A DNA stretch of 64,000 nt, taken from positions 806,001 through 870,000 of the forward strand of contig BGZK01000002.1 in the NCBI GenBank assembly GCA_005406025.1, read 5' to 3'. Each line of letters begins with the position of its first letter. Within the stretch, counting starts at the first letter, position 1. Source of the stretch: Eumeta japonica (taxonomy: Eukaryota; Arthropoda; Insecta; Lepidoptera; Psychidae). Below the pieces are notes generated by a model. The model worked only from the letters and a program-made list of their open reading frames with translations. It made no database searches and was not told the DNA's origin. Below are positions 22,971 through 34,130 of the stretch, one piece after another. The translations under genes were made by a program, and so were the position numbers.

Positions 22971-22974
22971 TAAA

Positions 22975-23190
22975 AACTTTGGACACGACCCTCGCTCCGG
23001 CTGAATTAATATTTTCATTCGATAGCCGCACATCGATTTTCCGTAATCGAATTATCGAGTCCTCGTGCCGGCGCGGCGGTCACGCGCAGGGTCACGCGCG
23101 GCCACCTGCGGCGCGCGCCTCGGCCCGTCGGCTACCGAACCAAAGCCATCGCCGGAATGCCATTTCAATCCGCCCTTAAAGCTCACACTA
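22975..23190. other. GC-rich island
   Basis: Dense CG dinucleotides ('gtgccggcgcggcggtcacg') with two overlapping plus-strand frames (22979-23179, 23065-23259) that are arginine- and alanine-rich and lack motifs. Could be promoter-like or conserved non-coding DNA. Confidence 0.3.
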
Positions 23191-23199
23191 CTTAAAACA

Positions 23200-24335
23200 A
23201 TATCACACAAAGAACTAGGTCAAGGATATCGAACGAACAGAAGTACACGAAGACACTAGTCCTTGTATGAAAGCGCCATAAAGCAATATATATCGAACCG
23301 TTTCGTTTTCATAAAAATAATGAAAAATTTCCATAAAATAAGTCCCATGTGTTAACTCGTTTATATCAATGCGAACGATAATGAACAAGCAGCCTTTGAA
23401 TTTTAATTGTTTTATAATTCCCGAACATACTGCTTGTGTTTTAAAATTAGATTATTCATTAGACGATTTCTTCTGCCGCTACTAGGTATTCAAAAAATAA
23501 AATTTGAAATAATTCCGGTGAAAGATGAATAGCGAAATTCTGAAATCAAATTTGAAATTCAAGAAAAGTATCAGATTTTTATGTAAGATTTTTATTTTTA
23601 TATAAGAAGATTTTTATGTATTTTTTTTTTGAATTATTCAAATATTATCACCCAGACGATGTCTAAAAATGGTAGATGCATGATAAAATTCTACAAACTT
23701 GTTTTGTTACCTCAAACAATGGCTCATACGACCAATCGTGTATTGTTTTAAAAAGAAAGTTAAAACCACATAAAATGACCACATTGCGGCATTATTGCGT
23801 ACGAAAATGTTATAAGTCCGTGCTAACGATCTGCACAAGCGAGGTTTATGAAGGAAACAAATCTGTACTAAAATCGGTCAAATTGCTTGTTATACGCAAA
23901 ATTGAAACAATAATGACACATATTTTTATACTTCTATTTAAATATTCTGCTTAAACAACACGACATGCGTTGACACTGCAAATACGCGAAAGTAAACATC
24001 GCATTATCTAGTTCTGTGTAAAATGACAAACCTAGCTTACACACAGTACCTACACCCTCAAAACGATAGCTCCTCACTCCTTTGCCCTCAAGGACTCCGA
24101 GAGGGCCCTTTCTACTACGTGACAACACACACCGTTTTAAAATTAGCTATTTAGTTAACCCCTATGTCCACCGCGGTATTAATTTGACAACTAAACTATA
24201 GAAATATGAGTTTTATTTAATTGCATCTAAGCGACGTTTTTTTCATTTTCAGTGTTAGGAACATAGTTATTAAGTTCTCATATTTATGAGATAATGTTCG
24301 AAACCAAAAAATCAGTAAAAGCACTGAAATAACTT
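23200..24335. other. Nothing recognised
   Basis: AT-rich. The 92-codon frame at 23676-23954 has no family signature. Confidence 0.4.
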
Positions 24336-24344
24336 CACTAATGC

Positions 24345-24700
24345 TTTCTGGATCCACGCGAACGTAGCGGAATGTACACACCTAACGGGTGTGGTGAGCT
24401 GACGCATGACACCGCGAAAGGTATGGCTCTCAGGATTCTCAGTTGTGCACTGTTAATGAGAAGTGGCGAAAGAAAGCAATTGGTAGATGAAATCGTTGAT
24501 TAGTAATTCTTTAAAGAAGAAAGTAGCTACCACGTGCCGGTTGCCGCAGCGTAGTCTACTTCTTCCACCTGGCGGAGTAACGACCTGATGAAAGTTTCAC
24601 ACTAGCGGTAGTTGCAGGTGGTTGAAGTTGCATTGCAGTCAAAGACCTACTAAAAGAGATCTAATGCAGTGGACGTCTTGCGGCTGAGTCAAAATGACCT
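24345..24700. other. Mixed-composition block, unclassified (possible old repeat)
   Basis: This 350-bp stretch of non-AT-rich sequence ('cctaacgggtgtggtgagct', 'ccacctggcggagtaacg') begins and ends abruptly in AT-rich DNA, as an insertion would. No boundary repeats or coding motif were found. Confidence 0.3.
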
Positions 24701-25239
24701 AGGTATTCATATTTAACAGGACTTCCAAAACAACAATTTATGTTTATTGAAGCATTAGGGAATTTCATAAAACGTCAAAAGTCTCACATGTGCTACTCAC
24801 GAACGAGTGCTATTCTTACATTTTGTGTTTTACCAACGTCTCTCTGGCTTTCTATCGGTATGTATTTTTTTTCGTGTGCTCATAGCCCAAAAACCACTTA
24901 TGTGAATCACATGATTTTTTTTTTCAATATGAAAATAGATTGTTATCTAAGTTTCATTATACATTAAGATAAGATTTAAAAGTAATAATTTTAGTGCGCA
25001 TATCAGAAGAAAAATGGCGGTAGAACTTATAGCTCGATAACCATGATTAACCATGATTTACGATAACGACTGAATTGAATAATTTATTTTTTATTTAAAC
25101 ACATTACCTAATCAAGCTTTAGTATACATAAAATTTTGCTCACGGCCTTGCTCGCATGAACATGGAATGAATTTCTTACTTCTTATTTCTTACTTCTTAA
25201 CGATTGGTTAAAGGTAACGGTAGTATACAAGAGAAAATC

Positions 25240-25670
25240 AAGATTAACGTCAGTTCGGGCTGGAATCGTAAACAGATCTAGTATCTAGATGATTCACTTG
25301 TGTTTTCAGAGTAACAAAGTGGACTGGAATCGGGATCTGAATCTCGATCTAGATTGAAAGCAGATTAGAGCTGCAAGTAGGACCGGAAAAGATCTAGATT
25401 GAAAGCAAATTGGAGCTGCAAGTAAGACCGGAAAAGATCTAGATTGAAATCAGGCTAGAGCTGCAAGTAGGACCGGAAAAGATCTAGATTGAAATCAGGC
25501 TAGAGTTGCAAGTAGGGTCGGAAAAGATCTAGATTGAAATCAGGCTAAAGCTGCAAGTAGGACCGGAAGAAGAACTGAGGAAAGACAATGATCGAGATTA
25601 TGAGCGACAGCGGGATCACTCAATACGAAAATGAATAAATTTATTTTATGTCCACGCAAGCGAAAATTAG
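25240..25670 (+). mobile_element. Helitron-like element, 3' part
   Basis: A purine-rich 'ggaatcgggatctgaatc' body leads into a tandem array (25346-25575). It then reaches the family's 3' end: 'tttattttatgtccacgc', 'aagcgaaaattag' then T. The closing TTAG is a decayed CTAG. The same order (degenerate body, 'ttttatgtcc', terminal CTAG-type end) is seen at 33580-33798 and 62170-62468. Confidence 0.45.
25346..25575 (+). repeat. 45-bp tandem repeat, five copies
   Basis: 'gatctagattgaaa' begins at 25346, 25391, 25436, 25481 and 25526, an exact 45-bp period. Each unit continues with 'tagagctgcaagtaggaccgg'. Point changes are few ('agcaaat' or 'atcaggc' variants), so the expansion is younger than the host element. 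Confidence 0.93.
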
Positions 25671-25969
25671 TGCATGTATAATGAAAATAAATATGTGTTT
25701 TTATAGTATTGTGGAGACGCATACGACTTTCTGAGCCACAATAAGAGTAAAAGGTCATCGCCACCCGTAGATACTCACAACCTCAAAGGAGTAACCAATG
25801 TGTTGTCGGCCTCTTGGATATAAATAGTTATTTGATGGAGGGAAAGTGGTGTGATAGAAGGGAGTGGGTAACAGGAACTCTCACTGAATTGACGAAGCGA
25901 TACATTTAAAGCTGTCGAGCCGGTCCATTTTCATGCTGTAGCCAAGTTTACCACAACTTGGCTCTACCG

Positions 25970-26105
25970 TTCTATGTATGCATAATAAGAATACAGGATG
26001 GAATTGATCATGCGTCTTTTCGCAAATATTCATAAGCTCTTCCTTTTTTAGAACAAATTTGCCGAAAAAATCATAGTCAATGAAGTAATCGTTTATGAGA
26101 AAAAT
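25970..26105 (-). repeat. Interspersed repeat copy (shared with 15085-15205)
   Basis: The minus-strand frame 25881-26159 contains KKEELMNICEKTHDQFHPV, matching the copy at 15085-15205 in both protein frame and DNA. Probably a remnant of a coding mobile element of unknown family. Confidence 0.5.
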
Positions 26106-26259
26106 AGCTAAAGATATGTTCATAAAAGTTTGGCATTGAAAACCCTGTGAAGAAAACACGTGCGTGATGCCGCGCCGCCCAACCCCCGCCCCCTACTTCT
26201 ACGCTGTAGCGGCGGGAGGCGCCGGCACTGTGACGCAGTCGATCGCGTGATTTCAGTTT

Positions 26260-27177
26260 CTGCATACGTGCGACAAAACGACGCGCGTCAACTAGCGTCT
26301 GTTTGACGCGCATTTAGGTCTGCCTATACACGCAGCGGTTCTTTGACGCAGATATATTAGTTTTCTGAAGTTTATGCAAAGATATGTGGAACATATATTT
26401 TGTATTTTTACTAACAAGTGGACTATATTTCACAGACCATTAAATGTCGATATTTCAGTTTAGATCAACACTGTCATACTGTATTATTCACAATTTTCTT
26501 CAAAATCGAGATGATGTGCAGTTTAACGAAACGTTACCAACTTTCCCAACGGGATTACCTGATTTCCAAAATTCACCTAACAATACAACAAAAGCTGGAT
26601 TAAATATTAATAAGATACGTAATGTTTTGCTAAGTATTTTATTAATAATGTTGGAAAATTGTCTTTTCAAGATGAAAGAATTTAAAATAAATATAATATA
26701 TACTGAGTATAAATGAATAACAAAATCATACCTATTTCGGTTTTATCTGGTTTATCCAGATTTTCATAGTTTTCCTTAGATATTCTACATTATGTTAATT
26801 CATGCTGATCTCTTTTTATTTCCATCCTGATATAGTTCTGAAGTAATGCCCCATATTTCAGGGCGTTTTTTTATTTCACTGATAAAATTTTAAAGACCTA
26901 TATCCATTTATTTTGTAACTCACTGCGCGTCGCTGCTAACTCGTGTGCCAAAGACTATAGCCGGTCGCATACGGCTACGCCGCGCGACATTCGGCGATGA
27001 AGCGCGTCGACGTGCGGGGAGGCAGGCGACGAGCGTCGGTAAAACTCGCGCGTTGACGCAAAAGCTCGCGTATTATTTTGTCGCTCATGAGCAAACGCTC
27101 ATTTACTTTCATATACCAAAATGACGCGCTTTAAACAGACTCCCGTTGACGCGCGTCGTTTTGACGCACGTATGCAG
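26260..27177. mobile_element. Inverted-repeat DNA transposon, non-autonomous or decayed (918 bp)
   Basis: The terminal 45 bp (26260-26304) matches the reverse complement of 27133-27177 apart from about four mismatches. Both begin ctgcatacgtgcg and continue through a 'gacgcgcgtc' palindrome to 'gtctgttt'. Subterminal 'gacgcg'/'cgcgtc' motifs recur inside both ends (26301-26350, 26990-27120). The AT-rich interior holds only a 90-codon frame (26444-26716) without motif. The superfamily cannot be decided by eye; CG-rich subterminal repeats of this kind occur in several cut-and-paste groups. No unambiguous target duplication was seen. Confidence 0.7.
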
Positions 27178-28860
27178 GAGCTGTTAGGCATGCGCGGTGG
27201 GTGGAGGCGTCCGTGTGAATCATATACATATGTATGAATAACGATGGTATTAGATTTTTTTTTTGGGATTCTGTGTTTTTTTCTATGTCATCCGAACAAT
27301 ATATTTGTAATATTTAATAATGCGTACAGTCTTCATTCACTATATTATGACCTTCAATGCGCATGTATCAACGTTTTGTCGTCCAAAAGGAAAATTATAC
27401 GCATGAGGACGTCCATACCGCGTCCGTTCCTGACCGCACTCACCGTAGGATGTTGTTAATCACCCCATTATTGCGGCGTGTCTTCCCACTTTCTCTTTTT
27501 ATTTAAGATGCAAAGACTTGAACTTTGAGCCTCCCACGCTGGCCCGATATCGGTGGGCCACTACCCGACGACTGTCGTCACCGACACGTCGGATACGTTA
27601 CAGACCTGCGGCTTGTCATGTTATCCAATGCAACGAACAATTTATTTGATTTGAATTAATTTAAAAGCTGATCCACAAATGTACTCTTGGTTAATATTGG
27701 AGCTCAGTACTTTTGAGGCAACGCTATTGACTCCTCCTCCACAGACGTTTGGATGAAAGAACCTTTTAAGCATCTGAAAACGTCTGTAAGCTGTGAGCTT
27801 TGTGTGTACTCATTGTACGAAAAAATGTGTACCCACTTAGTGATCCTTAAACTTTTATACTTATGTGGGACTCGCGAGAATTATTACTCATAAGCAAATC
27901 CTAACAATAGCTCCCGGCCGTGGCGCCCTGGCATTCATGCGCTTCTCTTTTTTAAATAAGCGCATATATATTTTACGTCCACACACATTCCCTTTTGTAC
28001 TTTTCAGTTCCTTTATTCTTTTATGAGGAAGTTTTCTATTTTCTGTGAGCCTCCATTGTACGTACATTTTGCGTAGTATTTTTTTTATTACAATTTTTCA
28101 ATATCAACAAAAGATAAAGTACAAAAACTTTATCCCAAAATACTTTTAATCTCATTTGTATTAAGCATTATTTACATCTTGAAAATGTGGTCAAGAGCAT
28201 TGCCATCGTTTATAAGGTACCGTATTCGGAGAGTGCGATGAGCTTCGAGCCATTTAAACTGAAATAAAAAGCTCGTAGGAGGCTGTACACCAGCTGATAA
28301 AAATCGGATTTACACTTTCGTATTATTTGCTGAAAAATACCATCTCATATTTTGGAAACCGATGTATAAATAAATGTGAAGTTGGAAAGAAAACTCTGTT
28401 TTTTGATTATTCCTTTTTTTTAGCATTGAAGTATATTACCGCTTACTTATTTAAACACAAATGAAAGTTCGTGTTATAGAACATGATAATGATTTATTCA
28501 AAACAATTCAATAAATTGTTATTAGATATTGCACTATTCGTTCACACAGAGTATTCAAATAAGTCATGAAAAAATATTTTAGATTTATGGTTAGCGCAAA
28601 ATATCTGTCATTCTTTAAAGTGTTTTTTCCGTAGTTTTGAAGCGTGCGAATACATGTCAAACAGTAAATAAGTAACCCTTAATAAACAGGATCGCTAAGA
28701 AAACAATTTTAAAGAAAGTGATACTGGTTAATGCGAAGTAAATACGATAATTTACTTAATTGAAATTAGCATATGTAATAAACGCAAATTAAATTTAAAA
28801 ATAATTAATATAAATAAAATAAATGTTTATAGTTACTACAAATAATAATATAGTAACTTG
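27178..28860. other. Gene-poor DNA; possible repeat fragment near 27520-27605
   Basis: A 'cccacgctggcccgatatcgg' segment near 27532 resembles a phrase common in lepidopteran retroposons, but it is too short to assign. The rest is AT-rich with no supported feature. Confidence 0.35.
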
Positions 28861-29028
28861 AAAATTTTCTAAATTATTATTTTAAAGTTTTAAAATTTTT
28901 TGATTCTGCAGGCGTGAAATATCCATCTTTTCTCAATGAAAAACCTATCGATTTGTATCCAACTGCGGTAAAAATTCGATTGAGGGAATCAAAATTATTT
29001 ATAGCAACGTAATAGCGTGCGGCCTGAC

Positions 29029-29105
29029 CGGCGAGCAGCAGCAGCAGCGCCGGGGGCGCGCGGGCGAGCGCCATGGCCGCTTCCGCCGGAAGTCGCGTCC
29101 GACCG
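29029..29105 (-). CDS. Predicted host exon: start codon and signal peptide of an unknown secreted or membrane protein
   Basis: On the minus strand a strong acceptor ('gctttttgttgcag') ends at 29106, giving an exon whose first base is 29105. After a 31-nt leader comes a Kozak-quality start, 'gcggccATGg', at 29074-29072. The frame reads MALARAPPALLLLLAG: a short basic n-region and a leucine core, typical of a signal peptide. A usable donor 'ccg|gtcagg' follows 46 coding bases in (last exon base 29029, phase 1). If that donor is not used, the frame runs 65 codons to 28877 but becomes AT-rich and unlike a protein, which supports splicing. The codons are GC-rich, unlike nearby mobile elements. Later exons would lie at lower coordinates, possibly outside the window. 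The function cannot be told from a signal peptide. Confidence 0.5.
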
Positions 29106-29384
29106 CTGCAACAAAAAGCGTTAATGTACTGTCCTATATTAACACAATTGAGTCTACAATAGCTTTTTTCCTCTCAAAGACATAAAAAAATTGCTGTCGA
29201 AAAAGTTTTTCATATATTTGCTTTTAATTTAAATATAAATAAATAAGTAGCTGTCAGTGCGCTCCTATCATTATTAAAGGAGAATAATTAGCTTACTAGA
29301 TTACACTTCAAACCCAGCCACTGCTGTGCCAACATATTTAAAATATTGTTTATATTTAAAATATTATCCAGGACTTCAGTGTTA

Positions 29385-29604
29385 TTGAGCATTATGGAAA
29401 GATTTTTGAAAACTCTTTGGAATCGAGATCGTCATCGAGAGCGAAATCAGAACCAGAATTAAGAGTGGAATCTTATTGGGGGTGGGAATGGGACAGAGAT
29501 AGTAGTGGGAAACGGAAATGGAACGAAATCGGAATTAACTGAAAAATGATTAAATCCTAAAGCGATGAACGATGAACGCGGGTGAAACCGCGAGCGAAAA
29601 TTAG
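29385..29604 (+). mobile_element. Helitron-like element, 3' remnant
   Basis: Degenerate 'ggaatcgagatcg', 'gaaatcagaaccagaattaa' body and then 'gaacgcgggtgaaaccgcga', 'gcgaaaattag'. The last part is the family's 3' hairpin region with a decayed CTAG. The 5' edge is not defined. Confidence 0.45.
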
Positions 29605-29606
29605 CA

Positions 29607-31500
29607 ATAATTTGCTTTTATATAACTTGTTTCTTATATAATTATATTAATTTGTATTTAGGTACTTGTAGCCTGTTACAGATATAAAAATCGTTTTGTA
29701 ATACTGAAGTTTCCAAAGTTTGCGAAGGATAACTCTTTATAAAAAGATTGTTAAATAGTTGTTTGACAAATGTTTGCACAATTATTTTAATTGTTTCGGG
29801 GTGCCGTATTTTTTCAAAAGGTAAAAGACATGTAATCACCACAACGCACTTCGCTGTGTCACCATTGAGGAACTAGTTCGCCATGGAACGTGTTCCCTTG
29901 ATATATACATATATAAACGGAAGTCATATATATATATATATTTGATTTCAGTTTAGTTTATCAATTTCTTTGATTTTTTAATAATTCTTCGCAAAATATC
30001 TTTCACAAAATTTATAAATTACAATTTATATTATTAAAAACAAATCGAACTTTTATCTCTTTTTCTTAAAAACATTTCAATACGACCCATGTCGTTTATC
30101 ATTTCTTCGATTACTTATCACCGAGGCATACTAAATTATTAATATTTTATGAATTGTTTACCTACAGCTTTTAGTCTCTGCGTTCCTAGTAGTTACCATC
30201 CATAAGCTGGTTATAAGTTATCAAGTTATATTAAGTGAATCCGTAGAGTACAACTTGAATATCGAAGATTAATTTTGGTTAAGGTAGGCGACCAAAACGG
30301 AGTTTACGTTCTGAAATGGAAAGTCAGACGAAATTTATTATAAAAATTACATTTAAAACTAATTTAGTACAAAGTAATAATTATCTACTTTTTAAAATTC
30401 ATTACTATGACTTTGTAGCACAACAGAATTTCATGTGAATTTACGTGAAAATAATAATTATTAATATCGCTATGTACCGCTATCCCCTCTGCCTGACGAG
30501 CAATTCAAAACGCTTCGTTACTTTATAGTTATTTGTAATAAATTAATAACTCTCCCTAGAAGAAGCAAATATTTATTTAAAAAGAATATTGGCGTTTGCC
30601 TTTTAGAAAGATATTAAATTAACTACTATTATTAAGTCACTACACTTCAAGCGTAAGATAACTAAAAGTTTCTTAGCTTATAAATCTAACCTGCATGGAC
30701 ACTATACTACATGCGGGCGTATCCAAGGCATCAGCGCTGAATAAATAGCTAATTGGAGTTGTTTTCGCGTGCAGTAATCAGTTAATCTGTTTAAATCTTG
30801 GTGAGACTAAAAATAACCGTCGTTACTTTTATTAGTGTGATAAAATTTAATACCGTCTCTGGAATTGTCTACAATCAGTGGTATTCCCAACCAATAACTG
30901 CAAAGATGTTTTCAAGTAAAATCATGTTTCTTCTTTGGCATTACTCACTCCCTAGCATTGTAGGTACGTCACGGCGGTGACCAGGTGGTCACCAGAGAGT
31001 AGGTACTCTTTACTGATTTTCATGGTCATTTGCCGTTTAAAATTCATATAAGAAAGTACTCCTTTTCTCTTAAAATGAATCTAAAAAAATTAAAAATCTT
31101 AAAACAACTTTTTGTGACAACATCTAGTACTTGACGATATTTATTATTAAACCTACTAGCCCTCAATTGTATGAAGGACATTCTAAAAGGGTTATTCAGT
31201 AACATCGAATTCCCGTGTCCCTTGTAAATTTTAAATACTGTATGTATTTTGGTCCAACTTGAGAGATAGGACAGTTTATACCCTGATAAGTGGCGTAGCT
31301 GTCAAGATTTAATTTTTTTTTAATTTTTTACCAAAATTGTTTTCATTTTTTATTATTTTTTTATATTTCTCATTTACAAATACATACAAACACAATTTTT
31401 TTATGTCCTAAACATCCGTCTCTCAATTGTCGTAAGACGAATTTACAAAAATATTGTTCAACAAATCACACCACATTGAATTCATTATTATACTTCAAAA
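29607..31500. other. AT-rich DNA with short (AT)n, nothing recognised
   Basis: An (AT)n run lies near 29926-29942. No gene or repeat was otherwise supported. The frame at 30798-30980 has no motif. Confidence 0.4.
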
Positions 31501-31514
31501 CAACACTATATGTA

Positions 31515-31790
31515 AACTGAGACTGGTAGTAGTTACGGTTCTAAACACGAAACGGGGAGCAAAATCAAAACTGGAACCGGGACCGAAATTTAAGTCGTGA
31601 CCGGGGTCAAAATTCAGTAGGTATCAGAAACGCCTAATTGAAATCAAATACAAAAGAATAAGGAATTATTCGCCCTTAGCTTCCTCCAAATCAGAACTGT
31701 GATTGGTAGTGGTACCAGAATTAAAAACGGAACGCGGAATAGAACCGAGAACGGAATCAAGATCTGAATCGAAAGTGGGACATATTAGTT
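31515..31790 (+). repeat. Helitron-like degenerate 'GAATCGGGAC' body fragment
   Basis: Two blocks of 'ggaaccgggaccgaaattta'-type purine-rich repeats (31540-31635, 31690-31785) resemble the bodies of the Helitron-like elements at 10670-11480 and 62170-62320. There is no 3' CTAG end, because a LINE tail begins at about 31795. Confidence 0.4.
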
Positions 31791-31794
31791 GACT

Positions 31795-32105
31795 ATGTGA
31801 GATCACGATTTGATTTAGGAAGATTTGTGTGCGCATGTTCAATAACATTCCCTAAGGATGTACTAAATTTATACTTATATAAATTTAAATTCTTAATTAA
31901 GCAAACACTGCATATAAAGACACTATGTTTAAAAGGATACAATCTAAATATTTAGAAGATAAATGCACATTACAAACTCTATTTTCTACTGTTTTTTTTA
32001 TCTTGCAATAGTTTTACATATGGTTGTAAATCCAGATAAATTTGATTTGCAAAGAGCTACCCTCAAGTTTCTTGCTCGCTCTTCTTGAGAGATAACAGCT
32101 TTATG
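31795..32105 (+). pseudogene. LINE 3' tail (coding end plus 3' UTR), same family as 15565-16745
   Basis: 'tttgtgtgcgcatgttcaata', 'taaatttaaattcttaatta', and 'aatatttagaagataaatg' match the final 60 codons of the LINE at 15565. The UTR phrase 'agctaccctcaagtttcttg' follows at 32056. It is a 5'-truncated dead copy. Confidence 0.65.
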
Positions 32106-32129
32106 AACCTATGATGTATAAAAAAACAA

Positions 32130-32310
32130 TCTTTAAAACAGTTGACCCGCAGGCCAACCTAGTAAGTTTCCGCTATGATATTTATCGATATGTCTACGAG
32201 CTCCTCGAGTTATTAATATGGTCTTTGAGGTTATGAGTTCAAAAACTTCAAACACGTTACAGTTTTTGACGCTACAGGTCATCCCTAAAAGTTCTTACTA
32301 CTTTCAAACT
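32130..32310. repeat. Interspersed repeat copy (shared with 14890-15060)
   Basis: Shares 'aagtttccgctatgatattt', 'gagctcctcgagttattaata' and the 'caggtcatccctaaaa' phrase with the copy near 14890, allowing for divergence. Confidence 0.35.
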
Positions 32311-33110
32311 TAAATTATTATGAATAACGGAGCAGAAAATGATTAAGTTCATCATGCTTAAAAATCGATTTCATTGCTTTTCCAAACTCTCCGAGATCAA
32401 AAATGTAGTACTTTATATTTTGAGCTCTTATAAGCCATCTTATAATCTATATGTATTTTATAATCCATAAATACAATTTCTTTGGAGACGTTGTTTGATT
32501 GTGATCTGATTTATGGAATCCGACGCATTTTTTAAACAGAAAAAGATGACCAAGTACCAAACATCTTTGAGAAACAGTCATATTTGAAAAAAAAATCCGA
32601 ATTTTTTATTTACCGTATCTCTCGAATGAAGCATCTGATTTTAATATGATTCAAAAAGATCAATGTTGTTTCTTAAAGAGAAAAACTTTTTAAGATTTTA
32701 GAAATTTCCGGTAGAGGAGATTAAAAAATATTCTTAAAAAACACTTTTGGAAAAAATTTTCTCCATCAATAACACTCAATAACTAAACTAATTTTACGTT
32801 ATATTAAATACGACGTTGTTTTGTAAGGACAATAACTAGATAGATTTTGAAATCTATCGGTAAAACAACTTACAAAATATTGTAAAAAAGACTATAAATA
32901 ATTTTTCTCTAATGATATCTCTTAACAAACAAACCGATTTTATTCAATTTACGGCAGTCGACCCACCTGTTTGGGAAAAAAGCTGATTAGGTTTTGGTAT
33001 CGATCGGTACAACAATCTAAAAATTATTTTTAAACAAAATTTTTCTGAAAACTTTATTTTTGAGATTCCTCAAACCTACAAAGCAAAACTACTTCAACTT
33101 TTTAGAGGGT
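32311..33110. other. AT-rich DNA, nothing recognised
   Basis: No supported feature. Confidence 0.4.
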
Positions 33111-33186
33111 CTTAAAATGAATACACTCCTTTGGGATGTAGTAAACGGTATTTCAATCGGGTAATCCGATCAAAATTCGTAAAAGG

Positions 33187-33332
33187 TTTACACACACAAA
33201 AGCACACGTGCGCGCACACGTGCAAGTACACGTACAAGCACACGACACGCATGCGTACATACACAGATACACGCAGGCACGCACACACGCGCACGCACAC
33301 ACATACAGAAAGAGAGAGAGAGAGAGAGAGAC
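33187..33332. repeat. Compound (CA)n/(GA)n microsatellite
   Basis: An imperfect CA-rich tract with interspersed 'cgcacacgtgc'/'acgtacaagcac' units runs to about 33306, then a pure (GA)n run to about 33332. The three open frames over it, on both strands, arise from the dinucleotide repeat. Confidence 0.95.
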
Positions 33333-33579
33333 ATTGAGATATAACTCGGTAAATGGTGTCAATACATTTGGAGGATCCTAAAACGTCAAGATCTGGTGAA
33401 AACTCGATTTCGAAAATCGTGGTAGAAACAGTAACTTTCCCATACTATGAATTTTTTTCAATTTTAATAGCGAAAGGTTAAAATTAGTGATTTTAATATG
33501 CTGCAAATTCTTTAAATGTTATGATTTTTATCATGTGTAACCTACGTGTAACCATGTTATAACCTACGAAATAAAGGTA

Positions 33580-33798
33580 CGGGACTAAGGCCAAAAGCAA
33601 TGTGCGGATCAGACTTAAAACTGTAGCTAGAATCGGAATTTCAAATGAAACGGGGATTGAAATTGATATCGATAGAAAAGATGAAGAAGTTTATTTTATG
33701 TCCGTGCTGGCGGCGCTGTGAGGACTAACTGTGTGGACAATATGGGGATTGGGCAAGCTACCAACTAGAAAGAGGGGAACGTCTGCCGGGCCAGCTAA
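33580..33798 (+). mobile_element. Helitron-like element, 3' end
   Basis: A 'acgggactaaggcc', 'agaatcggaatttcaaatg' body, then 'agtttattttatgtccgtgc', and a terminal 'ccgggccagctaa' followed by T. It is nearly the same end as 'ctgggccagctag' at 62456-62468. CTAA fits the CTRR rule. An (AT)n tract follows directly. Confidence 0.5.
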
Positions 33799-33854
33799 TA
33801 ATATATATATATATTATATTATATAATAGAGTATATAATATATATTACTATATT
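33799..33854. repeat. Imperfect (AT)n tract
   Basis: Simple TA-rich sequence between the Helitron-like 3' end and the palindrome. Confidence 0.85.
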
Positions 33855-33902
33855 AAACTCCCAGTTTTCAAAACGTTACAATTGTAATGGTATGCTAGTA
33901 AT

Positions 33903-33960
<58 letters not shown>

Positions 33961-34006
33961 TACTAGCATGCCATTACAATTGTAACGTTTTGAAAACTGG
34001 GAGTTT
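33855..34006. repeat. 152-bp near-perfect palindrome with (AT)n centre
   Basis: Pairing position 33855 with 34006 and moving inward, the arms match with only two mismatches (33891/33970 and 33914/33947). The outer arm carries 'aaactcccagttttcaaaac' and 'gttacaattgtaatgg'; the inner third is (AT)n. The symmetry makes it able to form a long hairpin or cruciform. It could be a fold-back MITE whose loop has expanded as a microsatellite. Confidence 0.95.
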
Positions 34007-34024
34007 CATACCGAGTTTTTTATT

Positions 34025-34130
34025 TTGAGCGGTGGTGGAATCGAACGACCGGGATTAAAACAGTAACTTTATCGGAATCGGTGAAATCTTAATCCCAACT
34101 AGAACTGACAACGAAATTAAAATGGAAATT
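34025..34130 (+). repeat. Helitron-like degenerate body fragment
   Basis: 'ggtggtggaatcgaacg', 'accgggattaaaacag', 'atcggaatcggtgaaatc' continue the purine-rich style of the 33580 element. It may be part of the same insertion, split by the palindrome, or a separate copy. Confidence 0.35.

Noticed and set aside
27520..27605. Short phrase resembling a lepidopteran retroposon ('cccacgctggccc')
   Set aside because: Too short and without boundaries to assign.
33112..33362. Three overlapping frames on both strands, cysteine/valine- or threonine/histidine-rich
   Set aside because: They are produced by the (CA)n/(GA)n microsatellite.
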